A stretch of DNA of 64,000 nucleotides from assembly GCA_039000515.1 (NCBI GenBank), contig JBCFYV010009882.1, forward strand, positions 59,512,277 through 59,576,276, given 5' to 3'. Position 1 is the first letter of the stretch. The number at the start of each line of letters is the position of its first letter. Made by a program: the position numbers and the translations under genes. The DNA is from Timema cristinae. Lineage: Eukaryota > Arthropoda > Insecta > Phasmatodea > Timematidae. Shown one piece after another: positions 34,655-45,930 of this stretch. The notes under the pieces were generated by a model. That model worked only from the letters and a program-made list of their open reading frames with translations, did not search any database and had not been told where the DNA came from.

Positions 34655-34885
34655 GCATTAAAAAGGAAATGGTCTAACCGCCTAAAAAAATGCTGGTGAC
34701 ATATAGATTGAGGCTACTTTCAATCCCGATTGGGTTTACGTAGGGTGTCTTTTTTCCCAAATCGTTTTACACTCCCTTCTTCTACGCTGACATGAGTCCA
34801 GTGGATCTTAATTCCAGTTTCATTATCCCTACACAAATTGTGTAAATATGCGTATACCCCGAACGGGTAATAAATAAGAAGCCGT
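34655..34885 (+). repeat. SINE family B, degraded
   Basis: GGTCTAACCGCCTAAAAAAA head, box B TTTCAATCCCGATTGGGTTT, body CCCAAATCGTTTTACACTCC and tail TGCGTATACCCCGAACGGGT AATAAATAAG. Confidence 0.7.
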
Positions 34886-34937
34886 GAACAGTTTTAGTGA
34901 TGATAATTTATTTACTGGAGTAAAATAATGTTTGTTA

Positions 34938-35135
34938 CTTGGCACCGTGTCTTAATATCCGTTCGTGCTATCCACATGTTAAATGTGTTATCTATAGATG
35001 AGGAAGGGATGGCTTAGAGGAAATGTATGCTCATTTGAGTGGAAGGGAAGTGAGAACCATTTTAGGAAGAACCTCATTTTATCCGGCTATAATTCAAGCT
35101 CCAACGTTATCGTTGCTGGAAATACAGTAAAATAT
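34938..35135 (-). repeat. SINE family B, 5'-truncated
   Basis: Tail complement TTGGCACCGTGTCTTAATAT CCGTTCGTGCTATCC, then body and the box B area CTATAATTCAAGCTCCAACG. Faces the preceding B copy tail to tail, about 50 bp apart. Confidence 0.6.
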
Positions 35136-35264
35136 AAGATGACACCATTGACGCGGATGTCAACATAAGCTACAAATTAACAAAATGTCATCGTTCGATG
35201 AACTAGAATAAGGTGTTAAAATGGATAGAAAAATAAGATAAATAAATCCTTACGACTTTTTTTT

Positions 35265-35340
35265 TTAGCACCACGTCTTGATAACCGTTCGGGATACCCG
35301 CCCATGTACTAATTCATCTCGTGGTAACGGAAAGATTCAA
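35265..35340 (-). repeat. SINE tail fragment (B/C type)
   Basis: TTTAGCACCACGTCTTGATA ACCGTTCGGGATACCCGCCC, then ACTAATTCATCTCGTGG. Only the 3' part is present. Confidence 0.6.
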
Positions 35341-35368
35341 CCACTTATGTGGTTTCTTAAATACCCAA

Positions 35369-35427
35369 ACCATAGGCGAAACCAAAATCACGCTATATAT
35401 ATATCGTGATTTTGGTTTCGCCTATGG

Positions 35428-35428
<1 letters not shown>
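35369..35428. repeat. Perfect 24-bp inverted repeat with 12-base TA loop
   Basis: ACCATAGGCGAAACCAAAAT CACG (35369-35392) is exactly repeated in reverse complement at 35405-35428, separated by CTATATATATAT, and immediately followed by a TA microsatellite. Confidence 0.95.

Positions 35429-35472
<44 letters not shown>
35429..35472. repeat. (TA)n microsatellite
   Basis: About 21 uninterrupted TA units abutting the right arm of the hairpin. Confidence 0.95.
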
Positions 35473-35474
<2 letters not shown>

Positions 35475-35554
35475 ATTTAAATAACAACGTGTCACTATCT
35501 TCACTATTATCAATATTGATGCAAGAGTAGTGAGGGAACCTCACGTGTTTTTTC

Positions 35555-35800
35555 TACACATTTAAAGAGCCACGCCAGGTCATTCTTATCTGATTTACCA
35601 GTGACGGGGAAGTTGAAGTTTGAATCCCGATTGGGTCTAATGAGTTTTTTTTTTCTAAATAGTTTCCCACTCTCCCTTCAAATAAATGAGGTAAAATTTC
35701 CTCTAAGATCCACGTTCCTCATCCCTACCCATTAGCGTAGCTAGTATTAGTGTGTAGGCTGAAATACATAAATAATCATTAAACTAGTGTCAATTAAAGC
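35555..35800 (+). repeat. SINE family B, degraded
   Basis: GTGACGGGGAAGTTGAAGTT, box B TTTGAATCCCGATTGGGTCT, body CTAAATAGTTTCCCACTCTC and ACCCATTAGCGTAGCTAGTA near the 3' end. Confidence 0.6.
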
Positions 35801-37077
35801 TGTTAAGGGGCTTTCATACTTTTTCTAGGGCAATTTAATCTCGGTGTGTAAACCAGTAATCTGCCCAACAAAAAAATAAACACAATTTTAGAAAACATTA
35901 TAAATTCCAAATTAAGTAAGGAGTAGAAATGATATGGTTAAGACTTAGAAACCCCACTTAAGATTCCAATAGAAAGGTGATAGGCTGAATAAATAGAAGA
36001 ATTATTAGAAAAATAATATTATAAAAATTAATCTTAAGTTAACAATGATTATATTTAAATAGTGAAAAACACGTTAACCAATGATACAACAACCATAAAA
36101 TAAGTGAGATAAAAAATGAATAAATTGATAGATTAGAATAAAACCATGCATATAACCATATAATAAATAAACACCTTAATATTAATTTTTAACATTTAAT
36201 ATTCTAGACAGGAAATATGTCCATGACTCTTATTTTATTAGAAAAAAACAAACTTAATTTGGATGGGGTTAAGTGTCACTGTCTTATAAATTTAATTGAG
36301 CATTATACATTTCTTTACGTGATAGTTACAAACATTAAACCTCTTTCTTATTAAAGGTGTGAGCTCACATAAACCTCACTAATTAACTTTACTGGTATAC
36401 AGCATAATTATATCAACACGTCTATCAGATTTCTCCATTTAATTAATAATTAAAAAATTATATGAGTGATGTCCTCATTTTACGAGGATTAGCCATGTTC
36501 GTCTTATTGATTCATTTTTATCCATGGAAGTGTGTTGCAACACAACCCATTAGCTCCAGCTAAACGACCCCAACTTGTTTCAATTAAACTGCTATTACTA
36601 TTTCCATAAATGCCCAACGCATTGTTCCGGCTTACACTCCCACGGTCATACATAACCTAACAAACAAGGTAAATGGTCGCTTGGAGGATTAACAAGGCCG
36701 CTAACACGTTTCATCTCGACACATGAACAAATCAAATTATAAAAAAAATGTGAATGAAAACGTTTAACAAAATTAAAACAAAAAGCTAGAGGTTTATCCT
36801 CCCAACAATTTTGGGGCAGATAGGATTTACCTTATTGTTTTATTGTATGTACTTTCCCATCTATTATTCCGTACCACAACGCAATATGTGTATAAAGGCT
36901 CGTTTATAGCTTGCCAATGATTTAAAACAAATAGGTAAAAAGCTTTAAATTCTGTGATAATCTTAAAATTAAGATAAATATGACATAAACTCTTTAACAA
37001 CCTCCGAGTGGTTAGAAGAATAACTGCATGTCTCATTTACCCTAGGTTATTTTTCACTGTGTTAACTGATATCACAC
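35801..37077. other. Very AT-rich stretch, no supported gene
   Basis: No repeats with clear ends and no coding frames of note. Confidence 0.4.
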
Positions 37078-37195
37078 CCACTTCAATGGCCGCATGGTCT
37101 AAGGCACTACTCTTGCAGTAAAATAAATTGTCGATGACAGGGAGATCGGGTTTAGGATCTCCTTTGGGTGTACTGACGATGTTTATTCCATACAG
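37078..37195 (+). repeat. SINE family B head fragment
   Basis: CCCACTTCAATGGCCGCATG GTCTAAGGC, then GACAGGGAGATCGGGTTTAG and GATCTCCTTTGGGTGTACTG. The body is cut off where the tandem array starts. Confidence 0.65.
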
Positions 37196-38120
37196 GTGGA
37201 GAACACTTAAATAGCTTCTAAAGGTAACTTTTTTAATCAATGCGAGAAAAACTTCAAATAGCTTAGAGACATTCAATCATTAAAATGTCCAGGGATGGAC
37301 AACTCCAAATAACTTTTGAAAGACTATAATTTTCGAAAATTTGCCCGGAGAAGACCAATTCAAATAGCTTATAAGAAAGGCATATAATGTTTCAAAAAAA
37401 TTCCAGGTGAAAACCACTCTAAATAGATTAGAGACACAGTCAAATTTCAAAAAAATTCTGGAAGAGGAGCATTCCATATAGCTTTTAGATAAATGTAGTT
37501 TTCATAATCATTTCGGGAGAGGATCACTAAAAATAGTTCCTAGACTTATCCAAATTGCAAAAGGTTTAGTGGAAGGACCACTCAGATATTAAAACAAATT
37601 CAGACAAGGGGCATCCCAAATATCTTTAAGGAGTATAGAATTTCCAAACATTTGCTTAGGGATGGGCTCCCAGGCCTCCATTTAGCTTTGGGGCTAGAGC
37701 TCTTCAAACACTCCTTTTTTTTTCCTAAGATAATTTATCCCTCCCTATAAAAATAAGGTTTCACCGCAACTAAAGTTGAGATGAGCAAAGTGAGGGGGGC
37801 GCGCGGTTTTTTCCTGGTACTGAGCCCAAATTGAGCACCTGATGGACCTGAATTCTGCTCTAGAGAAGTATTGAATTTTAAAAAACCAATTCAGACGAGG
37901 GCCTCCATAAATATCTTTTAGAAGTAGCCAATTTTCAAACATTAACTTAGGGTCCCTGTGCTCCCCTTTAGAATTTGGGTCAAAGCCCCTCAAAATCCTT
38001 TTTATTTGTTAGTTTAATTTAACCATCTAGAAAAATTAGGTTTCGCAGATACTGAAGCAAGGGGGGGGGGGGCAGGGGGACCGCGCTTTGCTCCTGGTAG
38101 CAGGCCCAGTTTGAGCAATG
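37196..38120. repeat. Degenerate 60-bp tandem array within a 280-bp duplication
   Basis: 37196-37600 repeats a unit like AACCACTCTAAATAGATTAG ... TTTCAAAAAAATTC about every 60 bp. From 37597 a larger unit of about 280 bp appears twice: CAGACAAGGGGCATCCCAAA...GCGCGCGGTTTTTTCCTGGT...GAGCCCAAATTGAGCA and CAGACGAGGGCCTCCATAAA...CCGCGCTTTGCTCCTGGTAG...GGCCCAGTTTGAGCA. The second carries a run of 12 G at about 38061. Homologous but short pieces occur near 9.13 kb. Confidence 0.65.
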
Positions 38121-38812
38121 TACAGAAAATAGATAAGTAGCGCCATTTGTAAGAATTTGTTGATGTCATTGCTTACGTCAGCCACGATACTACGTCACCC
38201 AATACACAGCAGTTAGTAGTATGTCGTGCGGTCCATGTGTTTCGGACGGTCTTTCCTTTATCTTTATGATTATTTATTTGTGTTTGTCTGGTAGTGGTTT
38301 TTTCGTGTATTGTTAGCTACCTTAATATGTTTACCACTCAAGTATTTGTTTTAATATGCTAATATAAAATACAACAGGGATGTTCTAGTTAATGATGCAA
38401 TAGTAGTAACTATAAAACTAAATATATGTGTGAATGCTAATTATATGTAGTTATATTGTTCTTATCAAGCGGTTTATTATTTTATAATAGTTTTTCTTTT
38501 ATATATTATAATATATAGGATACAAGTCATTGGTGAACAATCAGACTTTTATGTTTATGAGTTAAACTTGTTTTGGATTAACTTTGCGAGTGTAACAATA
38601 GTTGCATTATTTATATTAATAATATACACAGCAAGGTTTATTTGTTAAACTCACGCTTTTTTGGAATTACATGATGCTATTTGCACTATTAATTATGTCC
38701 AACTAAAAGTTTTCTTTGAAAAATTATGTTTCCTGCCGCAATATCGTTAGTCTTAAATGTGCTTTACAATACAAATCTTTTGGGGACCCCTTCTATAGAG
38801 TATGTATGTATC
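38121..38812. other. Unassigned AT-rich spacer
   Basis: No supported features. Confidence 0.35.
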
Positions 38813-39052
38813 TATATATATATATATATATATATTATTATTATTATTATCGCTACGTCTTACTACCCACTCGGGTTATACGCACTTACGCTAATGTGTA
38901 ATAGTAGGGTGATTGTGAGATGAAATGGAGGACCAACAGTTTAACGTGAGATCCGAACCACGGTGGAGGCCTGGCATTCCCCACATTCACAAGTTGTTAT
39001 TAATACACGTCTTATCAGAGATGAAGGAAGGGTTTGGCAATCAGATAAATAT
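38813..39052 (-). mobile_element. SINE family C, 5'-truncated, with TA/TTA tail
   Basis: TA run then TTATTATTATTATCGCTACG, TCTTACTACCCACTCGGGTT, body to TTTGGCAATCAGATAAATAT. The head is missing. Shares the TTAATACACGTCTTATCAGA variant with the 18.4 kb copy, indicating a subfamily. Confidence 0.85.
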
Positions 39053-39825
39053 GAGTATGTATTATGTAAGTAAGTAGTTTCATGGCCGTGAACTCTGGTT
39101 GTGGCTGATATTTCAATAGTTACCAAATTTAGACTCAAAACAATACATGAACTAGTGAAATATGCATTGGATACGAGACGAACACGCATGGCTCAGTGTT
39201 AAGAGCATGAGCGCACAAACCCTAAGGTTCCGCGTTCCATTACATGTTTTGGTTATTATTTTTCACTTAATTAATTCAGATACAATGTTGATTTTAATGT
39301 CTACATAGAATAAGATAGGTCTTAAATAATGCATCTTCACGAACCTCTAGATTCAGAATTAATGTTCTAAAGAACAAATGTTACATTTGAAAAACTATTA
39401 TTCCATAATAATGAGTATTTCCCCAATAAATTGGGAGTATGACTATTTGAAAAGATTGCGGAAAAAACGCTTTAGCCAATACAATAATTTTGAACTCATA
39501 GTAACATCTGAAAATATATTGACAACTAAGGATTTCTCACCATTTTCCAAAGAGATCGAAATAGCTTCAATTTTGCCTAAGCTTCTCCATCATGTGGATG
39601 TTTGGCTTTGGCTTGTAACGAAAAGTTTAAGACCTCTAGTATCATTGCCCGAAACAATTACAATTGGGATTCGAACCAACATTACCAAACATTATATTTT
39701 TAAGTCTCATGCCAAACAAAAAAATCGGTGATAAGGGGGGGGGGAAGTCCATTTTAAGTCTAGGTTAAAAACTTCCGTGGGATGGGTGCTTCCTTCCGCA
39801 GTGAAAAAGAATCATCAGCTCGAAA

Positions 39826-39827
<2 letters not shown>
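39053..39827. other. Unassigned; weak tRNA-like box at 39185-39245
   Basis: GCATGGCTCAGTGTTAAGAG (box A-like) followed by TTCCGCGTTCCATTACATG (poor box B) suggests an old tRNA-derived repeat, below the level I would call. The 117-codon frame 39378-39731 has ordinary composition but no recognisable domain. It ends in GGGATTCGAACC, a reverse box B of SINE type. Confidence 0.3.
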
Positions 39828-39828
<1 letters not shown>

Positions 39829-39880
<52 letters not shown>

Positions 39881-40148
39881 ACCGCGTCTTACTACCCGTT
39901 CGGGTTATACGCACTTACGCTAATGTGTAATGTTAGGGTGATTGTGAGATGAAATTAAGGACCTACAGTTTAACGTGGAATCCGAACCACGGTGGAGGCC
40001 CGGCATTCCCCACAATCACAAGATGTCTTGTCAGAGGTGAAGGAAGGGTTTGGTAATCAGATAAATCTGTGTCGGGACCGAGGATTGAACCCCGGCCGCC
40101 AGCACAGAAGTCTGACACCTTACCCCTAGACCACCAGGTCACCCCGCA
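39829..40148 (-). mobile_element. SINE family C, full length
   Basis: About 17 TTA/ATT units, ACACCGCGTCTTACTACCCG, body, head complement ACCCCGGCCGCCAGCACAGA to CTAGACCACCAGGTCACCCC. Flanks CGAAACATTA and CGCAACATAT are a possible imperfect duplication. The reverse reading of the head gives the recurring '[13 protein letters not shown]' translation. Confidence 0.9.
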
Positions 40149-40927
40149 ACATATTCTCCTCCATCTGGGTACACAAAATAACTCAAACTCTAACCCTAAT
40201 AACATACCTTAACTTGTTAAAAAATGTTTTAACTGCCTCATTAGAAATTAAATAACAAGTCATTCCTACGGTTAGCAATCAACTATTTAATTTCAATTTC
40301 AAATGGTACAATTAAATAGGTAAAAACCTCATACATTTAAATTTGGACTGTTAAATTTATTGTACGCTCCAATGCCTCTAGGGCACCTTAGTAAGAAGAT
40401 ATGACGTTTAGAAAAACAAATCCAATCTGTGCTAGACGGATTTCATATTAATTCGTCAATAAAAGATATTTCAACTTTCATTCAAGGCTACAACTTTAGT
40501 TACCGGATAATGGCAACTTATTAAGGTAAAAAAAATCATCATATAATACCTCTGTCTTCTTTGGGGTTTAGTGGCAGAATAATAATTCGGAATCCCCATT
40601 TAGATATCACTTGGTAGCTCAAACTTTTTTTTGTGTATATAAAATTTATTTGAAAACAAAATATTACAATTACTTGCCCAGAGACTATAGGCCTAACTTA
40701 ATATCAACGATGTATGGATAAAATAATAAGTTGATAACTAAAAACAGCAATAATTACTATAACAAATATAAATCTCTAGAGCACAAAATGGGTTTTCAAG
40801 TATGTACAAATTGTTAGGTTCGAAGGTAAAAAAATCTAGAAAATATTTAAAATTTAGATCGTAATGTGAATTCAAACTAATTTTGTATATGAGTGTGATT
40901 TTAATATAGGTCTCTTATACAGAAAAC
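40149..40927. other. Unassigned spacer
   Basis: No supported features. Confidence 0.35.
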
Positions 40928-41042
40928 CATATATATATATATATAGTATATGTATTTATACTATATATATATATAGTATATGTATTTATACTATATATAT
41001 ATATAGTATATGTATTTATACTATATTTATATAAATATAAAA
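40928..41042. repeat. 30-bp AT-rich tandem repeat, 3 copies
   Basis: AGTATATGTATTTATACTAT starts at 40945, 40975 and 41005. Each unit is itself close to palindromic. Confidence 0.85.
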
Positions 41043-43019
41043 TATGTATATTTATCAAAAAACTAAATGTATCCAATCTTTACTGACTGATGTATTTAAT
41101 AGATTCACATTTTGAGATAAATCATACTCCTCGGAAAGAGCATTTACCTAGGTATATTTTTCGTTGCGCCCCCAATATATACAGAAAGGGGATGTATCCC
41201 AAACCAGTGAAAAGTTTCCAAGTGGTGATTTACAACCCCGGTGAATCCACTTGGCTTCTCCTAAACGTTCCCATCCCGCCAAAACAGAGACTAGGACGAC
41301 TCAGGAATCTGGAATTGAATCTAGAGTGCAATCGGAACATTTCTATATGTAGGGAGAATGATACTATGTTCCCATTTCAGCAACATGCAGAGATACGTAG
41401 AGGGGGTTAATGTGGGGGGTTAGTTCAAATAAAAAGAAGAGGAAAGACAAGAAAAAGAGAAATGTAAAGATATAAAATAGACGTAAATGTTATCAGCTAT
41501 GGTATAAAAGGGAATGCGAATGGGGTTCTATTCATTCCCACGATCTGGAGGAATAAAACTTACCATCGGTAAGTGGTAAAATGTACTTTTAAAAAATTGA
41601 ATAAAGAGTAAAATGAATAGCAATAAAAGTAAATGATATCGATCACCAAATGAATACCAGCATTAAAATAATATTTTATTAATAGTGGCCTGTTAAAAAT
41701 TGAGTTTTTTCGATATTTTTTCCTCATTCCTCTTACTACGCACCTGGCCTATATGCTTTAATTACAATATCAATAGTTACAGTATGAATGAGGACGATAC
41801 ACATTTAAAGGTAACTCAGCTGAATGTGTGTGGAGAAAAAATGGTAAAATATTTAGGGGAAAAAAACTCGGTACATCAGGCCAGGATGTTAACACTCACC
41901 CCGTCAAATGCAAATCATACAAGATGTGGATAGGATAATTGTCATTAGTGGTGGCCTATGGCCTACTAACTAGGTGAAGGGGCTGGGTTACACTGAATAT
42001 CATCTCTAAAGGAACTGTGTGGTTACTATTGGGGAACAGTTTTTTCATTATCTGGTTTTTGTGTGATGAATCTTCCCTAAAATATACGACAAATTTGATC
42101 AACGCTGGCTCATCGATGTTTACATGATCTCTTTCTTACCATAGCACAGTGGTATATAAACTTTGTTTTGGCCAGTCCACCGCTCGTTTAATTAAAATGT
42201 CTGTTGCTGGAAACAATACCGGACAAGATGGAATTAGTTTTAATCTGTTTAATTGGGTGTCAGAAAACACATATTAATTCTGCAGCTCCTGATAGGCCCA
42301 GATTTGACCTACATCTTAAAAAAAAGGCCCATCAAAATTACACATATTTAAAAAATACGGTTGGTATCCCTTCAGAGAGAGAGAGAGTGAGTAACCTCTA
42401 TAATATATTATTGTTCTACATATTTTTTTCTTAAACCTACTGTTTGAAGTAATGGGCGATTGGATATGTAATTTTATTGCAGTTTGCTAATTTTAGTTAT
42501 ACACTATGAAAATGATTGTATAGTGTGTCAATATAGTTTGTATTGCAGGTAAACAGAGGAAAGGTCCAAGGATGTCGTTTAAAAGAGCAGAAAGCCAGTC
42601 TAAAAATGTTTTGCAATTATTTGTATAAAAAGTTAATTCGTTTGATCTACTGGATTCAACCTTAATTTACAAAGTTTTTTTTTTTAAAAGGTGGAAGAAG
42701 ATGTCCTGTCAATTCTTGGTTGCTTACTCAAGACCTTAATAGTTTAAAACAAAAGGGGATTCATTAATAAGTGCAAAACTTAGAACCCTGGATTCGATCA
42801 TGCTATTATAGCAGAAATTCGAACCAAATATTTTTATTAAGGTTTCCATTTGGCTTTTATTCCTTCAAAAATTAAAAATTAGGATCAAACCAGCTCATCA
42901 CCATATTTTCCGCATTTAGTTTTTGTTCCAGCTATGATAAACCTGCACTTTTTCAAGTATCGGCGATATTCCATCCACCCATGTTAGTAAATGTAAATTC
43001 ACTCTCGAAGATCGTGCTT
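41043..43019. other. Unassigned; possible upstream part of the 43 kb ORF relic
   Basis: Frames at 41090-41410, 41700-41933 and 42204-42434 show no motifs. Some of this may be the decayed N-terminal half of the element that follows. Confidence 0.3.
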
Positions 43020-44430
43020 GACAATACAGATTAAATGCATGTGCAATTGATGGTTTTAATACCTTTCTTGCCAGGGGTGGAGTTAAATGCGTCACTCACT
43101 ATCCGTGCTGCTGTTACCTATGAAACAAGCGTCCAAATACTAAAACAAATACCTTCGGCAATCTCTATTGGCAGTTTGGTCAAATTCCTTTGGAAGTTTT
43201 ACATAAAACAAGCTGCTCTGGACTGTAGAAACTAAAAATCGAAGGTCCGAATGACCAAAACCTGATCTCCAAGGAAATTTTGTCATCCATCACAATTTCC
43301 TATGGTTTAATGGTAGGTTGCGAAATATGTCAGATTTTCCTGCTGGAATGGATATATGGAAAGAGCGATTGCGTATCTAAATTAGAACACCTCTCGCATC
43401 ATATATACCTTCCGCTTACAAATGCTCCACCCTCCAAATATGACACAACAAGCAGTGTAATCCTTGCTACAATACATAAATACAAGTCAGCTATTAAAAA
43501 CACTTGATTTGTAAGAAATTTCGACCAACCTCTCTACATAAAAGAAAGCGATATAATTGCATCCAGCAGAGACGATTGTAAATTGAATAAAGTCATACTA
43601 AGGCTTGGAAGCATCCATCTATTGATGTATTTTACGGGTGAAGTAGGCTATATAATGAATATAGGTGGGTCCAAACAAATTTTATATGGCGTATGCAAGC
43701 ACCTCCGTAGATAAAATGTTAACTGGACATGCCTGGGGGAAAGCATTGTGATCTCATATGCTAACCGACCTAGCTTTGTCGAAAATTATACTGAATGAGA
43801 CAAACTTGACAACAGATGAACATGCATACCTGGAAAATTACTTACTGAATCTCGACGGCCTTAGTTATTTATATTAAATTTAAGACGACTATTTAAAGAA
43901 GTAGTTGCACCAGTTTACTGACAGCTTGAATTAACCTTTAGATAGTGGGTCCAACTGCTCAGTTATGGGTTCATTACTTTAATATGTTAACTTAAGTAAG
44001 TGCGTATAACCCGAACTGGTAGTAAGACGTGGTGCTAATAATAATAACTTAAGTAAAGCCATTCATTGAGGCCAAGGTTGTTGCACATTTAGAAAGCATA
44101 CATTTTTCCATGCAGGTGAATATTTCTTTCATGCAAAATAATTCCAACTTTACCTTCAAGACATGTTTAATCTAAAAAAAAAGTTAAAATCCAATGAACA
44201 TTTCTTATGCTTGGGAAAAATACTTCACCGCCAGGCGTTCAGATCAGTTCTGGGCAAGAATTTGGACTTACATGATAAATAAACAGACCTTAGTGAGATC
44301 TATTAAAAGGAAGCCTTATTCATGGTCGAGGTATCAGTGACACAACGCTGTCAAAATTGATTATTTCAATGCCTATTCTGTCAAAAATTTCAGAAGCAAT
44401 CAAAAATTATTGTAATACTCTCTTTAGTGC
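43020..44430 (+). pseudogene. Relic of a conserved repeat-associated ORF family of unknown function
   Basis: Successive plus-strand frames give, in order, FDQPLYIKESDI (43520), LGSIHLLMYFTGEVGYIM (about 43604), DKMLTGHAWGK (about 43710), LALSKIILNE then DEHAYLENYLLNLDG (to 43863), GPTAQLWVHYFNML (43947), PFIEAKVVAHLES (after a 46-bp insertion), QLYLQDMFNLK (44143), ARRSDQFWARIWTYMI (44232) and HGRGISDTTLSKLIISMP (44321). I recognise this motif order from long, multi-copy 'uncharacterised protein' ORFs in cnidarian and arthropod genomes. I know of no established function and will not assign one. Long motif blocks survive but at least six shifts or stops separate them. The N-terminal half (43035-43500) is less certain. 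Confidence 0.6.
44000..44045 (+). mobile_element. Tail-only SINE/LINE insertion (46 bp) with 11-bp target duplication
   Basis: GTGCGTATAACCCGAACTGG TAGTAAGACGTGGTGCTAAT AATAAT is exactly the shared 3' tail of families B and C with no body. AACTTAAGTAA flanks it at 43989-43999 and 44046-44056. Removing it rejoins the reading of the surrounding ORF relic, confirming it is an insertion. Confidence 0.9.
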
Positions 44431-44460
44431 CCGCTATTCGTAGGGGTAATCTATAAGTAT

Positions 44461-44588
44461 ACTTCATTCACGGTAGGAAATCCTCTCTGAAAGGTCTTTT
44501 TTCCTACCAATATCCTATTATATAATAGATTTCTGATAGGGAAAAAAGGCCTTTCATAAAACAATTCCTACGCTGAAGAATCTTTAGC
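44461..44588. repeat. Imperfect 125-bp palindrome (hairpin MITE-like)
   Basis: TTCATTCACGGTAGGAAATC and GAAAGGTCTTTTTTCCTACC on the left match, inverted, GATAGGGAAAAAAGGCCTTT and ATTCCTACGCTGAAGAA on the right, around a centre near 44523 (CCTATTATATAATAG). Confidence 0.75.
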
Positions 44589-45169
44589 TTTGTTCTTTCT
44601 TAGAAAGTAAAATTAACCAAAGGAAGAAGAAACCAAATCTTAAATTATTATAAAATATAAATCATTATTGGTTTAATTATGTGACCAAACGTGAAAAATA
44701 GGCAGATTAACCATAATATAATTTTAAAATGGGAATATAATTTAAAATATTGGGTTTTTTTCCTAAAAGAGATAATAAGAAAATTAAAAAGAAGTGATAT
44801 ATATTGAGCTAGGAAGCTGGGAGGCCTACCAGCGTCAAGTCTCTTTCCTAAATGAGGGAAACGGCCGTCAGTAATGTGTGCTAGGTTGGCGTGTAGATGG
44901 TGTCGTTAAAGCTGGGAATACCACAACCACCTAACAATTTTGGGGCTGTTACTGGCATAAGTGCCCCTCTGTTATACTAACAGGACCAAACTACCAGACT
45001 ATGGAAACGCGTCATGAACCAATCATGACATTTGTGGTAATGCTGGTTACACGTTCAAAGAAATGTGTACATGAATGTTAAATGCAATGAAACGTGCCAA
45101 CAAGGAGTTTAGGAAATTTTTACTCCAGCACAAGGTGTAAAGCAAGGATACACCCAAGGATTCGATTAA
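44589..45169. other. Unassigned spacer
   Basis: No supported features. Confidence 0.35.
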
Positions 45170-45640
45170 AGACAAATTGTACAACCATCGATAGAGTATA
45201 GGGCATTAAAGTGATTTTTACGAAACATTGAGAGTAGCCATTTTGTTGGAAATAATAACCGAAGCTTAGAAATGAAATTTAATCAAAATCTTTAGACCCG
45301 GTTTGGATAAAATAATTATTTTCTTTTTTCGCCCTTAAGGAAACTACCCTTAATTTAAGGTTTAGATATCCAATTTTAAAAAAACTTCAGGGCAACCCTT
45401 TGAAAACATTAGATACCAAGTTTTAGCCTAATCTGTAAAATAGTTTAGGCTCTAGCCCAAGTTATAGACAGACAAACAAACGGACAGACAGAGAGACAGA
45501 TATACGGCATTGCAAAAACCGCTTTTTTTGATTCGGGGGATCATGAAACGTCGATATTCATCAAAATCTTGATTTTTTTTTTCGATCACCACAATTTCTC
45601 TACCTTTAAGGTAGCGAGCGATAAAGTAAAAATACACTAG
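45170..45640 (+). repeat. Probable interspersed repeat 3' region with GACAGACA run
   Basis: GACAGACAAACAAACGGACA GACAGAGAGACAGATATAC, then CGCTTTTTTTGATTCGGGGG, ATCATGAAACGTCGATATTC ATCAAAATC, and the small palindrome CTACCTTTAAGGTAG. The layout (tetranucleotide run, conserved 'CATCAAAATC' block, terminal AAGTAAAAATACACTAGTAT) looks like an interspersed-repeat 3' end common in arthropods. The family is unknown to me. Confidence 0.35.
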
Positions 45641-45689
45641 TATTTCACTTAACGGGCCGAGTTAGGTGCCATTATGCACTATCCCAACC

Positions 45690-45930
45690 CAGAAGATTGG
45701 GGCTCGAAATATTTAAATCCTGGTAGAGTGCACTAGAATTGATTTTTCTAAAAAGTGATTTTCCAATTTATGTCCAAGGAACTAGTGGTGGGTGAGCTTA
45801 CTCCTAATTACTCTCCCAATAACCCTCCTATACCCTTTATTTAGGTCAATATTCAAGATGCGTGTAATCCGAACGGGTAGTAAAACGCGGTCCTAATAAT
45901 AAAAGCTATTATTATTATTATTATTAACAC
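45690..45930 (+). repeat. SINE family B, degraded, with short ATT tail
   Basis: Box B-like GGGGCTCGAAATATTTAAAT, body TCTAAAAAGTGATTTTCCAA, tail GCGTGTAATCCGAACGGGTA GTAAAACGCGGTCCTAATAA. It ends in interrupted ATT units. Confidence 0.7.

Noticed and set aside
35369..35428. Helitron 3' terminal hairpin
   Set aside because: No CTRR end after the hairpin, arms far too long, and no 5' TC partner found.
39378..39731. 117-codon plus-strand frame
   Set aside because: No recognisable domain; its end overlaps a SINE-like box B complement. Too weak to call.
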